From positions 1 through 9,134 of the forward strand of contig DASSOT010000057.1 in assembly GCA_035700225.1 (NCBI GenBank): a stretch of DNA of 9,134 bases, given 5' to 3'. Each line of letters starts with the position of its first letter. Position 1 is the stretch's first letter. Positions 1 to 4,388 of the stretch are shown piece after piece. This stretch comes from JANWLD01 sp035700225 (GTDB taxonomy: Bacteria; Patescibacteriota; Saccharimonadia; Saccharimonadales; 2-12-FULL-41-12). Below the pieces are notes generated by a model, which was not told the origin of the DNA, searched no databases, and saw nothing but the letters and a program-made list of their open reading frames with translations. Both the position numbers and the translations under genes were made by a program.

Positions 1-7
1 TAGCAGG

Positions 8-658
8 CTAACCGGCTTTTTTGGAGTTTTGTTCCCTCCACTTTGCTATTTCCCCGTGATGGCCGCTAAGCAAAACCTGTGGGACTTTCATGCCCCGGAA
101 TTCTTCCGGCCTTGTGTACTGCGGGTATTCCAGGGTTTGTCCATCTGAAAAGCTTTCTATCTCAGCGCTGGTTTCGCCGCCCAACACGCCTGGCAATAAC
201 CTGACGACCGCATCAATGACGACCATAGCCGGCAATTCCCCTCCTGTAAGAATGTAATCCCCTATCGATATCTGCTCGTCTACGAACTTTACTACCCTTT
301 CGTCGTATCCTTCATAGCGTGCGCATACAAATATCATATCTTGACCGGAGCTGGCCAGTCTTTTTGCCTCGCTTTGAACGAATTTTTTGCCCTTTGGAGT
401 CATAAGTAGGACTTTGGCCGCAGGCGATTTGGCCTTGGCGTGCTCTATAGCCGCTACCAAAGGCTCCGGCTTGAGCAACATGCCGTCTCCGCCCCCGTAG
501 ACTACGTCATCTACGGTTTTCCTTGGTCCCAGGCCAAAATCACGCAAACTTATATACTCGAACTCTACTATACCTTTGTCTTTGGCCTTGAAAAGCATGC
601 TGGTTTCAAGCACCGGCGCAAACATCTCCGGAAACAAACTGATAACCTGTATTTTCAT
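8..658 (-). CDS. trmD: tRNA (guanine(37)-N1)-methyltransferase TrmD
   Basis: Cytoplasmic SPOUT methyltransferase that puts a methyl group from S-adenosylmethionine on N1 of G37 next to the anticodon, preventing +1 frameshifting. The 216-residue protein is complete and slightly short for the family. Visible motifs are the N-terminal ISLFPEMF, GGGDGM (residues 55-60), ARYEGYDERV (113-122) and SIGDYILTGGE (131-141), which form the trefoil-knot cofactor site, and the C-terminal YPQYTRP and VPQVLLSGHH. The residue aligning with the catalytic Asp of E. coli TrmD (D169, in DSF) is Glu168 here (ESF); Asp-to-Glu is conservative and may be lineage-typical. No good Shine-Dalgarno precedes the ATG. A -10-like GATAAT (667-672) ends 9 bp upstream of it, so the message could be almost leaderless, or trmD could be read from the promoter at 828-856 through a terminator-like hairpin. 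rimM, often just upstream, is absent. Confidence 0.97.
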   Translation of the reverse strand: MKIQVISLFPEMFAPVLETSMLFKAKDKGIVEFEYISLRDFGLGPRKTVDDVVYGGGDGMLLKPEPLVAAIEHAKAKSPAAKVLLMTPKGKKFVQSEAKRLASSGQDMIFVCARYEGYDERVVKFVDEQISIGDYILTGGELPAMVVIDAVVRLLPGVLGGETSAEIESFSDGQTLEYPQYTRPEEFRGMKVPQVLLSGHHGEIAKWREQNSKKAG

Positions 659-677
659 ATAGATATATTATCCCATG

Positions 678-718
678 GTTTCAGATTTTACGCACTTGGG
701 TACAATACAATCTGAAAC
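678..718. repeat. 10-bp inverted repeat upstream of trmD
   Basis: GTTTCAGATT at 678-687 and its exact reverse complement AATCTGAAAC at 709-718 flank 21 bp. On the minus strand the first arm overlaps the T-tract of the terminator at 715-742, and the second arm lies about 20 nt before the trmD start. It could be an RNA stem in the trmD leader or a paired protein-binding site. Only the symmetry is seen; the role is unknown. Confidence 0.55.
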
Positions 719-742
719 AAAAAGAACCCATAGCCTGGGTTC
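715..742 (-). terminator. Intrinsic terminator between the small-RNA/leader promoter and trmD
   Basis: Read on the minus strand, a 7-bp stem GAACCCA/TGGGTTC (736-742 with 724-730) with a GGCTA-type 5-nt loop is followed at once by TTTTTGTTT (715-723). This is the form of a Rho-independent terminator for minus-strand transcription only; the plus strand has no T-run after it. It lies about 57 bp before the trmD start, so it either ends a short upstream transcript or acts as an attenuator for trmD. Confidence 0.7.
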
Positions 743-821
743 GTTCTGCCACATAAAGCTCCAATTCGGTTTTTTCGAATTGCTCGCAACGAGCTTTTTA
801 TTTTGTTTTAGTCATTTGACT
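715..821 (-). ncRNA. Candidate ~105-nt small RNA, or 5' attenuator leader of trmD
   Basis: A minus-strand promoter (828-856) predicts a start near 821 and an intrinsic terminator ends at 715, bounding a transcript of about 105 nt. Between them, AAAGCTC (791-797) can pair with GAGCTTT (755-761), enclosing a second stem CAATTCG/CGAATTG (776-782 with 762-768) around an A-rich 7-nt loop; an alternative small hairpin GCTCG-TTG-CGAGC (782-794) competes with the outer stem. A 28-codon ORF (668-754, starting MWQNEPRLW) begins after a GGAG that is buried in the outer stem, runs through the terminator and stops 9 bp before trmD. That favours a leader with translation-dependent attenuation, but an independent small RNA fits the promoter and terminator equally well. 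I do not recognise a known RNA family in it. Confidence 0.45.
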
Positions 822-823
822 AA
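808..823. promoter_or_regulatory. 16-bp palindrome at a predicted transcription start, candidate operator
   Basis: TTAGTCA and TGACTAA (7 bp each) are separated by only 2 bp and centred on the predicted start of the minus-strand promoter at 828-856. A 2-nt loop makes an RNA hairpin unlikely, so a dimeric DNA-binding regulator is the simpler reading. No regulator can be named from the sequence. Confidence 0.45.
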
Positions 824-827
824 CAAG

Positions 828-856
828 ATTATAGATAAATTACTCGCTAAAATCAA
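828..856 (-). promoter_or_regulatory. Sigma70-type promoter reading toward trmD
   Basis: On the minus strand, TTGATT (851-856) is followed after exactly 17 bp by TATAAT (828-833). The -10 is perfect and the -35 matches 4 of 6 consensus bases; the predicted start is near 821. It is the best promoter in the 380-bp stretch without a protein gene and would drive the small RNA or leader ahead of trmD. Confidence 0.7.
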
Positions 857-868
857 CTTTTTTATGAT

Positions 869-1043
869 TCTGAGAGCTTCACGCTTGGATGAAGCGCAAG
901 GAATTTTTGAGGAGCGGACTGAAACGTATAAATAATACGTTGATGGAGCACCGGAGAAAAAATGACGCAGGGATTCGCCAAAAGCGTTTGCGGTGTTTCG
1001 TGCTCCGCGCGAAAGCAGGCAAACGCGGCGTGGAGTTCTCAGA
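869..1043 (+). ncRNA. Candidate structured non-coding RNA (~175 nt), possibly raiA-type
   Basis: On the plus strand 869-884 pairs with 1028-1043 to give a continuous 16-bp closing helix with two G-U pairs (876-1036 and 879-1033). The minus strand would have two A-C mismatches there, which favours the plus strand. Inside are a hairpin of 7 bp with loop AAATA (923-929 with 935-941), the pair GGAGCAC/GTGCTCC (945-951 with 1000-1006), an 8-bp pair GCGTTTGC/GCAAACGC (984-991 with 1019-1026) that crosses it as a pseudoknot, and GCGAAAGC (1009-1016), a GNRA tetraloop only on the plus strand. Purine-rich single-stranded stretches (GGAGAAAAAATGA, GACGCAGGGATT) resemble conserved RNA loops. From memory the pattern recalls the raiA RNA family, but I could not verify this. 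No strong plus-strand promoter or terminator is visible; a lone -10-like TAAAAT is at 848-853. The 3' strand overlaps the end of khpA. Confidence 0.55.
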
Positions 1044-1527
1044 CGTCTAGGTCGTCAAGGTCGGCTAGTTCTTTGCGTGTCCGCGAAAAACTATCGTTCT
1101 TTTCGTCGTCCTTGTCTTCTTTTTCTTCGTCTTCTTCGTCTTCCAAACCTTCTGCGGCGGAACTGATGACGTTTTCTGCTTCTTTGTCGTCGTCCTTGTC
1201 AGAGCTTCCTTCGTCGCCCCACAGACCTCCGCTTTGTTTGCTGTCTTCATCGTCAGACGACGCTGAGCCTGAATCTCGAGCCGGCCCGTTGTCGACTATC
1301 TTGAGGTTATATCGGGCGTCATTCTTAGTACCCAAAGCGCGCAAAAGCGTGCGTATACTCTGTGCCGTAGCGCCCCTCTTGCCGATAACCCGGCCTAGAT
1401 CCTCGGGGTCTACGGTAAGTTCTAGCAGAACTCCCTTTTCGTCTATGCGTCGTTCAACTTTGACCTTATCAGGCTTGCTGACTAATGACTTTACTACAAA
1501 TTCTACAAATTGCTGGTCGATACTCAC
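1039..1527 (-). CDS. khpA: KH-domain RNA-binding protein KhpA with a long acidic tail
   Basis: Small cytoplasmic RNA-binding protein of the KhpA (YlqC) family, linked in other bacteria to small-RNA binding and cell-size control. Residues about 1-78 form one KH domain; the GxxG loop is seen as GRVIGKRGATAQSIRTLL. The family is usually near 80 residues; here 162, because residues about 80-162 add a Ser/Asp/Glu/Lys-rich, strongly acidic and probably disordered tail ending ELADLDDLDV. The start is GTG, fixed by a perfect AAGGAGG 6 nt upstream (1534-1540). It follows rpsP, the usual rpsP-khpA order, but also has a promoter of its own in the gap. The next gene on this strand is trmD, 380 bp on, with no rimM between. 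The 3' end overlaps the closing helix of the plus-strand RNA candidate. Confidence 0.9.
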   Translation of the reverse strand: MSIDQQFVEFVVKSLVSKPDKVKVERRIDEKGVLLELTVDPEDLGRVIGKRGATAQSIRTLLRALGTKNDARYNLKIVDNGPARDSGSASSDDEDSKQSGGLWGDEGSSDKDDDKEAENVISSAAEGLEDEEDEEKEDKDDEKNDSFSRTRKELADLDDLDV

Positions 1528-1533
1528 CGGCTT

Positions 1534-1540
1534 CCTCCTT
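1534..1540 (-). promoter_or_regulatory. Ribosome-binding site fixing the GTG start of khpA
   Basis: Minus-strand AAGGAGG, a full match to the anti-Shine-Dalgarno, with a 6-nt spacer to GTG at 1525-1527. No ATG in this frame competes near it. Confidence 0.85.
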
Positions 1541-1558
1541 GTTAATATCCGTTTGATT

Positions 1559-1588
1559 AGTATAGCAAAACACGTTTGCTAAAGACAA
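1559..1588 (-). promoter_or_regulatory. Probable internal promoter for khpA
   Basis: TTGTCT (1583-1588), an 18-bp spacer and TATACT (1559-1564), the latter preceded by TG-n to give an extended -10. The start would be near 1552, about 12 nt before the khpA ribosome-binding site. It sits between the rpsP stop and khpA, so khpA could be expressed with or apart from rpsP. Confidence 0.5.
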
Positions 1589-1600
1589 ACCGGTAACGAT

Positions 1601-2104
1601 TTACTCTTTGGTTTCAGCAGGTGCTTCGGCAGGCTTTTCTTCCACCGGAGCTTCTGCGGGTGTTTCTTCAGCCGGCTTGTTCTCGGCTGTATTTTCCGCT
1701 TCTGCGGGTGTACTCTCAGCTTCTTGGTTCTTTGCAGGAGCTTCAGCGGCTTCTTCCGCCTGTGCTTCCGCGGCTGGCACCTCTTCTCCAGCAGGACGGT
1801 TCCTGCGGAGCTTCTCTATGTTCTTGATTTCTCTTTTCTGTTTGGCGGGCTTCTTTACCCATTTCGGGATAGAGATTTTCTCCTGGGTAAACAGCCTTAC
1901 TACGCTTTCGGAAGGTTGGGCACCGTGCTTAAGAAAGTGCTCCGCTTTGTCTTTCTCCAGGTTGACTGCCTTCGTGTGCGGGTTGTAGTTGCCCAGCAGT
2001 GCGACGTATTTGCCGCTGGAAGGCGACTGCCTGCTATCCTGGACAACCACCCTGTAAACCGGGTAGCCTTTCCTGCCTAATCTTTGCATGCGTATACTTA
2101 GCAT
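1601..2104 (-). CDS. rpsP: 30S ribosomal protein bS16 with an Ala/Glu/Pro-rich C-terminal extension
   Basis: Structural protein of the small ribosomal subunit, binding 16S rRNA during assembly. Residues 1-80 match the bS16 core: RMQRLGRKGYPVYRVVV, then DSR, GNYNPHT and the AQPSESVVRLF segment. The protein has 167 residues against 80-100 usually. After a basic linker (about 84-102) there is a tail of some 65 residues built from degenerate PAE/AEAP/PAET units, rich in Ala, Glu and Pro and likely disordered. The start is ATG at 2104, about 11 nt after AAGGAAG; a second in-frame ATG five codons on would cut into the first strand. A near-consensus promoter at 2174-2202 drives it, and khpA follows 73 bp downstream. 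The core call is secure; the tail's role is unknown. Confidence 0.95.
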   Translation of the reverse strand: MLSIRMQRLGRKGYPVYRVVVQDSRQSPSSGKYVALLGNYNPHTKAVNLEKDKAEHFLKHGAQPSESVVRLFTQEKISIPKWVKKPAKQKREIKNIEKLRRNRPAGEEVPAAEAQAEEAAEAPAKNQEAESTPAEAENTAENKPAEETPAEAPVEEKPAEAPAETKE

Positions 2105-2173
2105 CTAATAAAAATCTTCCTTTGTACCTTATCCTGCAAGCCAGGAATTAAAACAATATTCAATATCCTGGTT

Positions 2174-2202
2174 ATTCTACAGATAAAAGCCTTAGATGTC
2201 AA
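2174..2202 (-). promoter_or_regulatory. Strong sigma70-type promoter of rpsP
   Basis: TTGACA (2197-2202), a perfect -35, a 17-bp spacer and TAGAAT (2174-2179), 5 of 6 for the -10. The predicted start near 2167 gives a leader of about 63 nt with only a weak hairpin (CCTG/CAGG). The -35 lies 15 bp past the rnc stop, separating the rpsP-khpA unit from the rpmF-nusB-Nudix-rnc cluster. Confidence 0.8.
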
Positions 2203-2216
2203 CAGAGGTGAAGGTT

Positions 2217-2984
2217 TTATCGTGTCTGCTTTCTTTTAAGCTGTTTCTTATCCGCGGCATCTTCGTAATATACAAGGGCTTCTTCTGCGGCTTTCTGCTG
2301 GCCGGTCTGTTTGCTGTGGCCTATGCCTTTTCCGCGAAGTTTGCCTGATACGAACACACCTATGGTAAATGTCTTATCGTGGTCGGGGCCTATCTCCTCA
2401 AGCACTCTGTAAACAGGGGTTGAGCCCTCTTTGCTCTGGGCAAGTTCCTGAAGACGGCTTTTCGCATCCATCCATGAGCCGGTTTCCAGTATCTTTGGCA
2501 GGGTTGAAAGTATCGTCTTGGCGATGAATGCCTGCGAGGGCTGGTAGCCTTGATCCAGATAGAGTGCGCCTACCACAGCTTCGTAGCAATTAGCCAGTAT
2601 CTGCGCCCTGGCCCGTTCGGTGCCCCGCCTTTCGCCCTTGCTCAGCCTGAGATAAGGCTCAAAACCGCTTTTATCCGCCGCAGAGCCGATGCTCTCGGTG
2701 CGGACAAGCGCACTACGCCAGTTGGTCAATATACCTTCCGGTTCTGGGAAATTATCGTAAAGATACTCGGTAACGGCCAGTTCTAAAACAGCGTCGCCTA
2801 GAAATTCCAGCCTTTCGTTGTGCTCTTTGGCGGTCTTCTTGTGTTCGTTCACGTACGAGCGGTGTGTGAAAGCGGTTATCAAAAGAAAGATGTCTTTGAA
2901 TTCCACCCCCAGCACTTCGCGGGCGAACTGTCTGTATTTGTTGACTATGTGTTTATCTATATGTGTAGGTTTAGAGTCCGGCAT
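2217..2984 (-). CDS. rnc: Ribonuclease III
   Basis: Mg2+-dependent endoribonuclease that cuts double-stranded RNA as a dimer, processing the rRNA precursor and regulating mRNAs. Of 255 residues, about 15-165 form the RIIID domain with the signature NERLEFLGDAVLEL (56-69; acidic Glu60 and Asp64), and about 172-243 form the double-stranded RNA-binding domain ending TGQQKAAEEAL; the last residues are basic. The second metal-binding segment reads ANCYEAVVGALYLDQG: Glu135 matches the essential E. coli Glu117, but Asn132 replaces the usual Asp (E. coli Asp114). The start codon lies inside the Nudix gene (14-bp overlap), implying translational coupling. A cluster with nusB and bL32 fits rRNA synthesis and processing. 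Confidence 0.96.
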   Translation of the reverse strand: MPDSKPTHIDKHIVNKYRQFAREVLGVEFKDIFLLITAFTHRSYVNEHKKTAKEHNERLEFLGDAVLELAVTEYLYDNFPEPEGILTNWRSALVRTESIGSAADKSGFEPYLRLSKGERRGTERARAQILANCYEAVVGALYLDQGYQPSQAFIAKTILSTLPKILETGSWMDAKSRLQELAQSKEGSTPVYRVLEEIGPDHDKTFTIGVFVSGKLRGKGIGHSKQTGQQKAAEEALVYYEDAADKKQLKRKQTR

Positions 2985-3498
2985 GTCTTATCTTTTTTAA
3001 TCCCAGAAGTATCAGTTTGCCGATATCTTCGTATTCAATCTTATCAAGAGCATCGCTGGCCTTGAACCAGCCGATTCCGTTCATCCAGTCTTCAGGTTTG
3101 AGGTTGTCGGTGTTGCCTTTGGCCTGAACCAGAAAGATTTCCGTGGTCATCAGTACCAGGCTGGTCGATCTACGGTAACGGAAGTTGATTTTGCCCAGCC
3201 AATTTAGGACTTTCATCTCCTGCAAGCCTGTTTCTTCGCGGATTTCCCGCTCGGCGGTGTCTTTCGCCAGTTCGCCATCCTCGATATGGCCTTTTGGTAT
3301 GGTCCATCTGTTCTTAGCATCCTGAATAAGCAGTATTTCTACTTCATTCTTCTTGTTGCGCCTGAAGACCATACCTCCGCTGGTCGGCTCTCGCACTACC
3401 TCGTTGATAGCAGGCCTGCGGCGGGGTATGAACTTCTTTATACCCTCTATCGGCTTGGGCCTCTTCATATTAGGTTTTTTCATATTCGGTTTCTTCAT
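2971..3498 (-). CDS. Nudix (MutT-like) hydrolase
   Basis: Hydrolase of a nucleoside diphosphate linked to another group; the substrate cannot be told from the sequence. The 175-residue protein has a full Nudix box, Gx5Ex7REUxEExGU, at residues 70-92 (Gly70, Glu76, REIREETGL at 84-92), preceded by the usual strand WTIPKG. Residues 1-15 are a tandem pentapeptide, MKKPN MKKPN MKRPK, and the first 30 residues are very basic (PRRRP), which suggests nucleic-acid or ribosome contact or simply disorder. ATGs at codons 6 and 11 are possible starts because no Shine-Dalgarno is well placed; the true start is uncertain by up to ten codons. It lies 22 bp after nusB and overlaps rnc. Diadenosine tetraphosphate, RNA 5' ends and oxidised nucleotides are all possible substrates. 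Confidence 0.9.
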   Translation of the reverse strand: MKKPNMKKPNMKRPKPIEGIKKFIPRRRPAINEVVREPTSGGMVFRRNKKNEVEILLIQDAKNRWTIPKGHIEDGELAKDTAEREIREETGLQEMKVLNWLGKINFRYRRSTSLVLMTTEIFLVQAKGNTDNLKPEDWMNGIGWFKASDALDKIEYEDIGKLILLGLKKIRHAGL

Positions 3499-3520
3499 CT
3501 ATAAATGTATTGCCTTTCGG

Positions 3521-4006
3521 TTATTTAGCGGTCTTTTTGGATTTTTTTGCAGTTTTAGCTGGCTTGGCCTTCGTATCCTTGCCTTCTATCTGTTTTAGGA
3601 GAGTACCCAGTACGCCATTGATAAATTTGGATGAATTATCTCCACCGAAGGATTTAGCCAGCTCGACGGCTTCGTTGATGACGACTTTACTCGGGACATC
3701 TTTGTGATTGTTCAGTTCATAAGCCCCGATCCTGAGCACGCACAGGTCAATCTTCGCAATCTGGTCAAGCGGCCATTCCGGAGCTATAGGTTGGAGCTGT
3801 TTATCAATCCGTGCCGCCTGCTTGTCTACCCCCTTGACTAGCTTGACTATGAAGTCTTTGTCATCCAGCGCCGCTTTGTAGCGCCCCATATTACGCTTCA
3901 ATATGGAGTCTATCTCGACCTTGTCATCTTTGCAGTCATGTCGAAATGCTACTTCATATAGAGTTTGGAGGGCTATAATCCGGCCTAAATGGCGATTGGC
4001 ACTCAT
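3521..4006 (-). CDS. nusB: Transcription antitermination / rRNA biogenesis factor NusB
   Basis: All-helical RNA-binding protein that with NusE (uS10) binds boxA in rRNA leaders and supports antitermination. The 161-residue protein has the N-terminal RRIALQ-type helix (RHLGRIIALQTLYEV) and the family core IAPEWPLDQIAKIDLCVLRIGAYEL and VPSKVVINEAVELAKSFGG, followed by SSKFINGVLG. The last 20 or so residues are a Lys/Ala/Thr tail (KAKPAKTAKKSKKTAK) absent from most NusB proteins. The ATG start has AGGAG about 13 nt upstream, a rather long spacing. A perfect TATAAT (4032-4037) without a clear -35 lies ahead of it, so an internal promoter is possible besides read-through from rpmF. Nudix and rnc follow closely. 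Confidence 0.95.
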   Translation of the reverse strand: MSANRHLGRIIALQTLYEVAFRHDCKDDKVEIDSILKRNMGRYKAALDDKDFIVKLVKGVDKQAARIDKQLQPIAPEWPLDQIAKIDLCVLRIGAYELNNHKDVPSKVVINEAVELAKSFGGDNSSKFINGVLGTLLKQIEGKDTKAKPAKTAKKSKKTAK

Positions 4007-4031
4007 ATTGTTAATACTACTCCTGAAAGCT

Positions 4032-4037
4032 ATTATA
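4032..4037 (-). promoter_or_regulatory. Possible -10 element for nusB
   Basis: A perfect TATAAT on the minus strand whose predicted start (about 4025) would leave an ~18-nt leader containing the AGGAG of nusB. No recognisable -35 lies 16-18 bp upstream, so it is a weak call. Confidence 0.3.
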
Positions 4038-4067
4038 ACTTATTTTAAGGAGCGTTTTCGCGAGTAA

Positions 4068-4223
4068 TTATTTATTCTCTGTAAGCTTTTTTCCGGACTC
4101 TCGCCTGGTGGTAAATGCTTTGACCGGACTTTTTGCGTTTACTTTCCGGGCAAGTTTGATGACCAGATGGCTCCGACGGGTGCCGGTACGGCGATGCGTG
4201 GTTCGTTTCTTGGGTTTTCCCAC
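4068..4223 (-). CDS. rpmF: 50S ribosomal protein bL32, zinc-free form
   Basis: A 51-residue, very basic protein beginning GKPKKRTTHRRTGTRRSH after the start residue. The PKxxTxxRRxxxRRSH pattern is the N-terminal signature of bL32, a small large-subunit protein. The C-terminal half (KSPVKAFTTRRESGKKL) has no cysteines, so the CxxC zinc ribbon seen in many bL32 proteins is absent. The start is GTG, supported by AAGGGAG 6 nt upstream (4230-4236). The gene has an upstream promoter and is followed 61 bp later by nusB; bL32 genes near rnc are common in bacteria. Because the C-terminal half is not a clear match, another small basic ribosomal protein cannot be fully excluded. Confidence 0.75.
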   Translation of the reverse strand: MGKPKKRTTHRRTGTRRSHLVIKLARKVNAKSPVKAFTTRRESGKKLTENK

Positions 4224-4229
4224 TAAATT

Positions 4230-4236
4230 CTCCCTT
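4230..4236 (-). promoter_or_regulatory. Ribosome-binding site fixing the GTG start of rpmF
   Basis: Minus-strand AAGGGAG with a 6-nt spacer to GTG (4221-4223). It decides the start of a 51-codon gene that has no ATG in frame at this place. Confidence 0.75.
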
Positions 4237-4290
4237 CTTGCACGGCCTCTTTCAAGCCTTGCGAGAATAATTAATTAATCGTTAACTTGC

Positions 4291-4318
4291 ATTTTAGCAT
4301 ATACGAAATATTTTTCAA
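4291..4318 (-). promoter_or_regulatory. Promoter of rpmF (and probably nusB-Nudix-rnc)
   Basis: TTGAAA (4313-4318), a 16-bp spacer and TAAAAT (4291-4296) preceded by TG-n, an extended -10. The start near 4284 gives a leader of about 60 nt, AT-rich at first. It is divergent from the plus-strand promoter at 4351-4379, the two -35 elements being 32 bp apart. Confidence 0.65.
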
Positions 4319-4350
4319 CTGTTTGTACAGGGGTAAAAGAATAAAATATA

Positions 4351-4379
4351 TTGACAAAATTTAGCATAAGTGCTATTAT
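4351..4379 (+). promoter_or_regulatory. Near-consensus sigma70 promoter of the small membrane-protein gene
   Basis: TTGACA (4351-4356), a 17-bp spacer and TATTAT (4374-4379): perfect -35, 5 of 6 for the -10. The predicted start is about 4386, only some 3 nt before the ATG at 4389, so the mRNA is predicted to be leaderless or nearly so. Confidence 0.8.
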
Positions 4380-4388
4380 AGTCCAGTT

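Noticed and set aside
675..935. Plus-strand 86-codon open frame in the khpA-trmD gap
   Set aside because: Runs across the terminator, the minus-strand promoter and the start of the RNA candidate; composition is not gene-like and there is no ribosome-binding site.
962..1582. Plus-strand 206-codon Ser/Leu-rich open frame
   Set aside because: Lies mostly opposite the acidic tail of khpA; its serine runs are the complement of GAA/GAC-type codons. No promoter or ribosome site, and the khpA frame has clear homology and a perfect Shine-Dalgarno.
1565..1582. Hairpin AGCAAA/TTTGCT after rpsP as a terminator
   Set aside because: Only 6 bp, AT-rich, with no T-run after it; it falls in the spacer of the likely khpA promoter.
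1608..1988. Plus-strand Ala/Ser-rich open frame opposite rpsP
   Set aside because: It is the antisense of the low-complexity PAE tail and the S16 core, without its own start signals.
4319..4330. CTGT-N4-ACAG between the divergent promoters as a LexA site
   Set aside because: The E. coli-type site needs 8 bases between the half-sites and Gram-positive boxes differ; four-base half-sites are common by chance.
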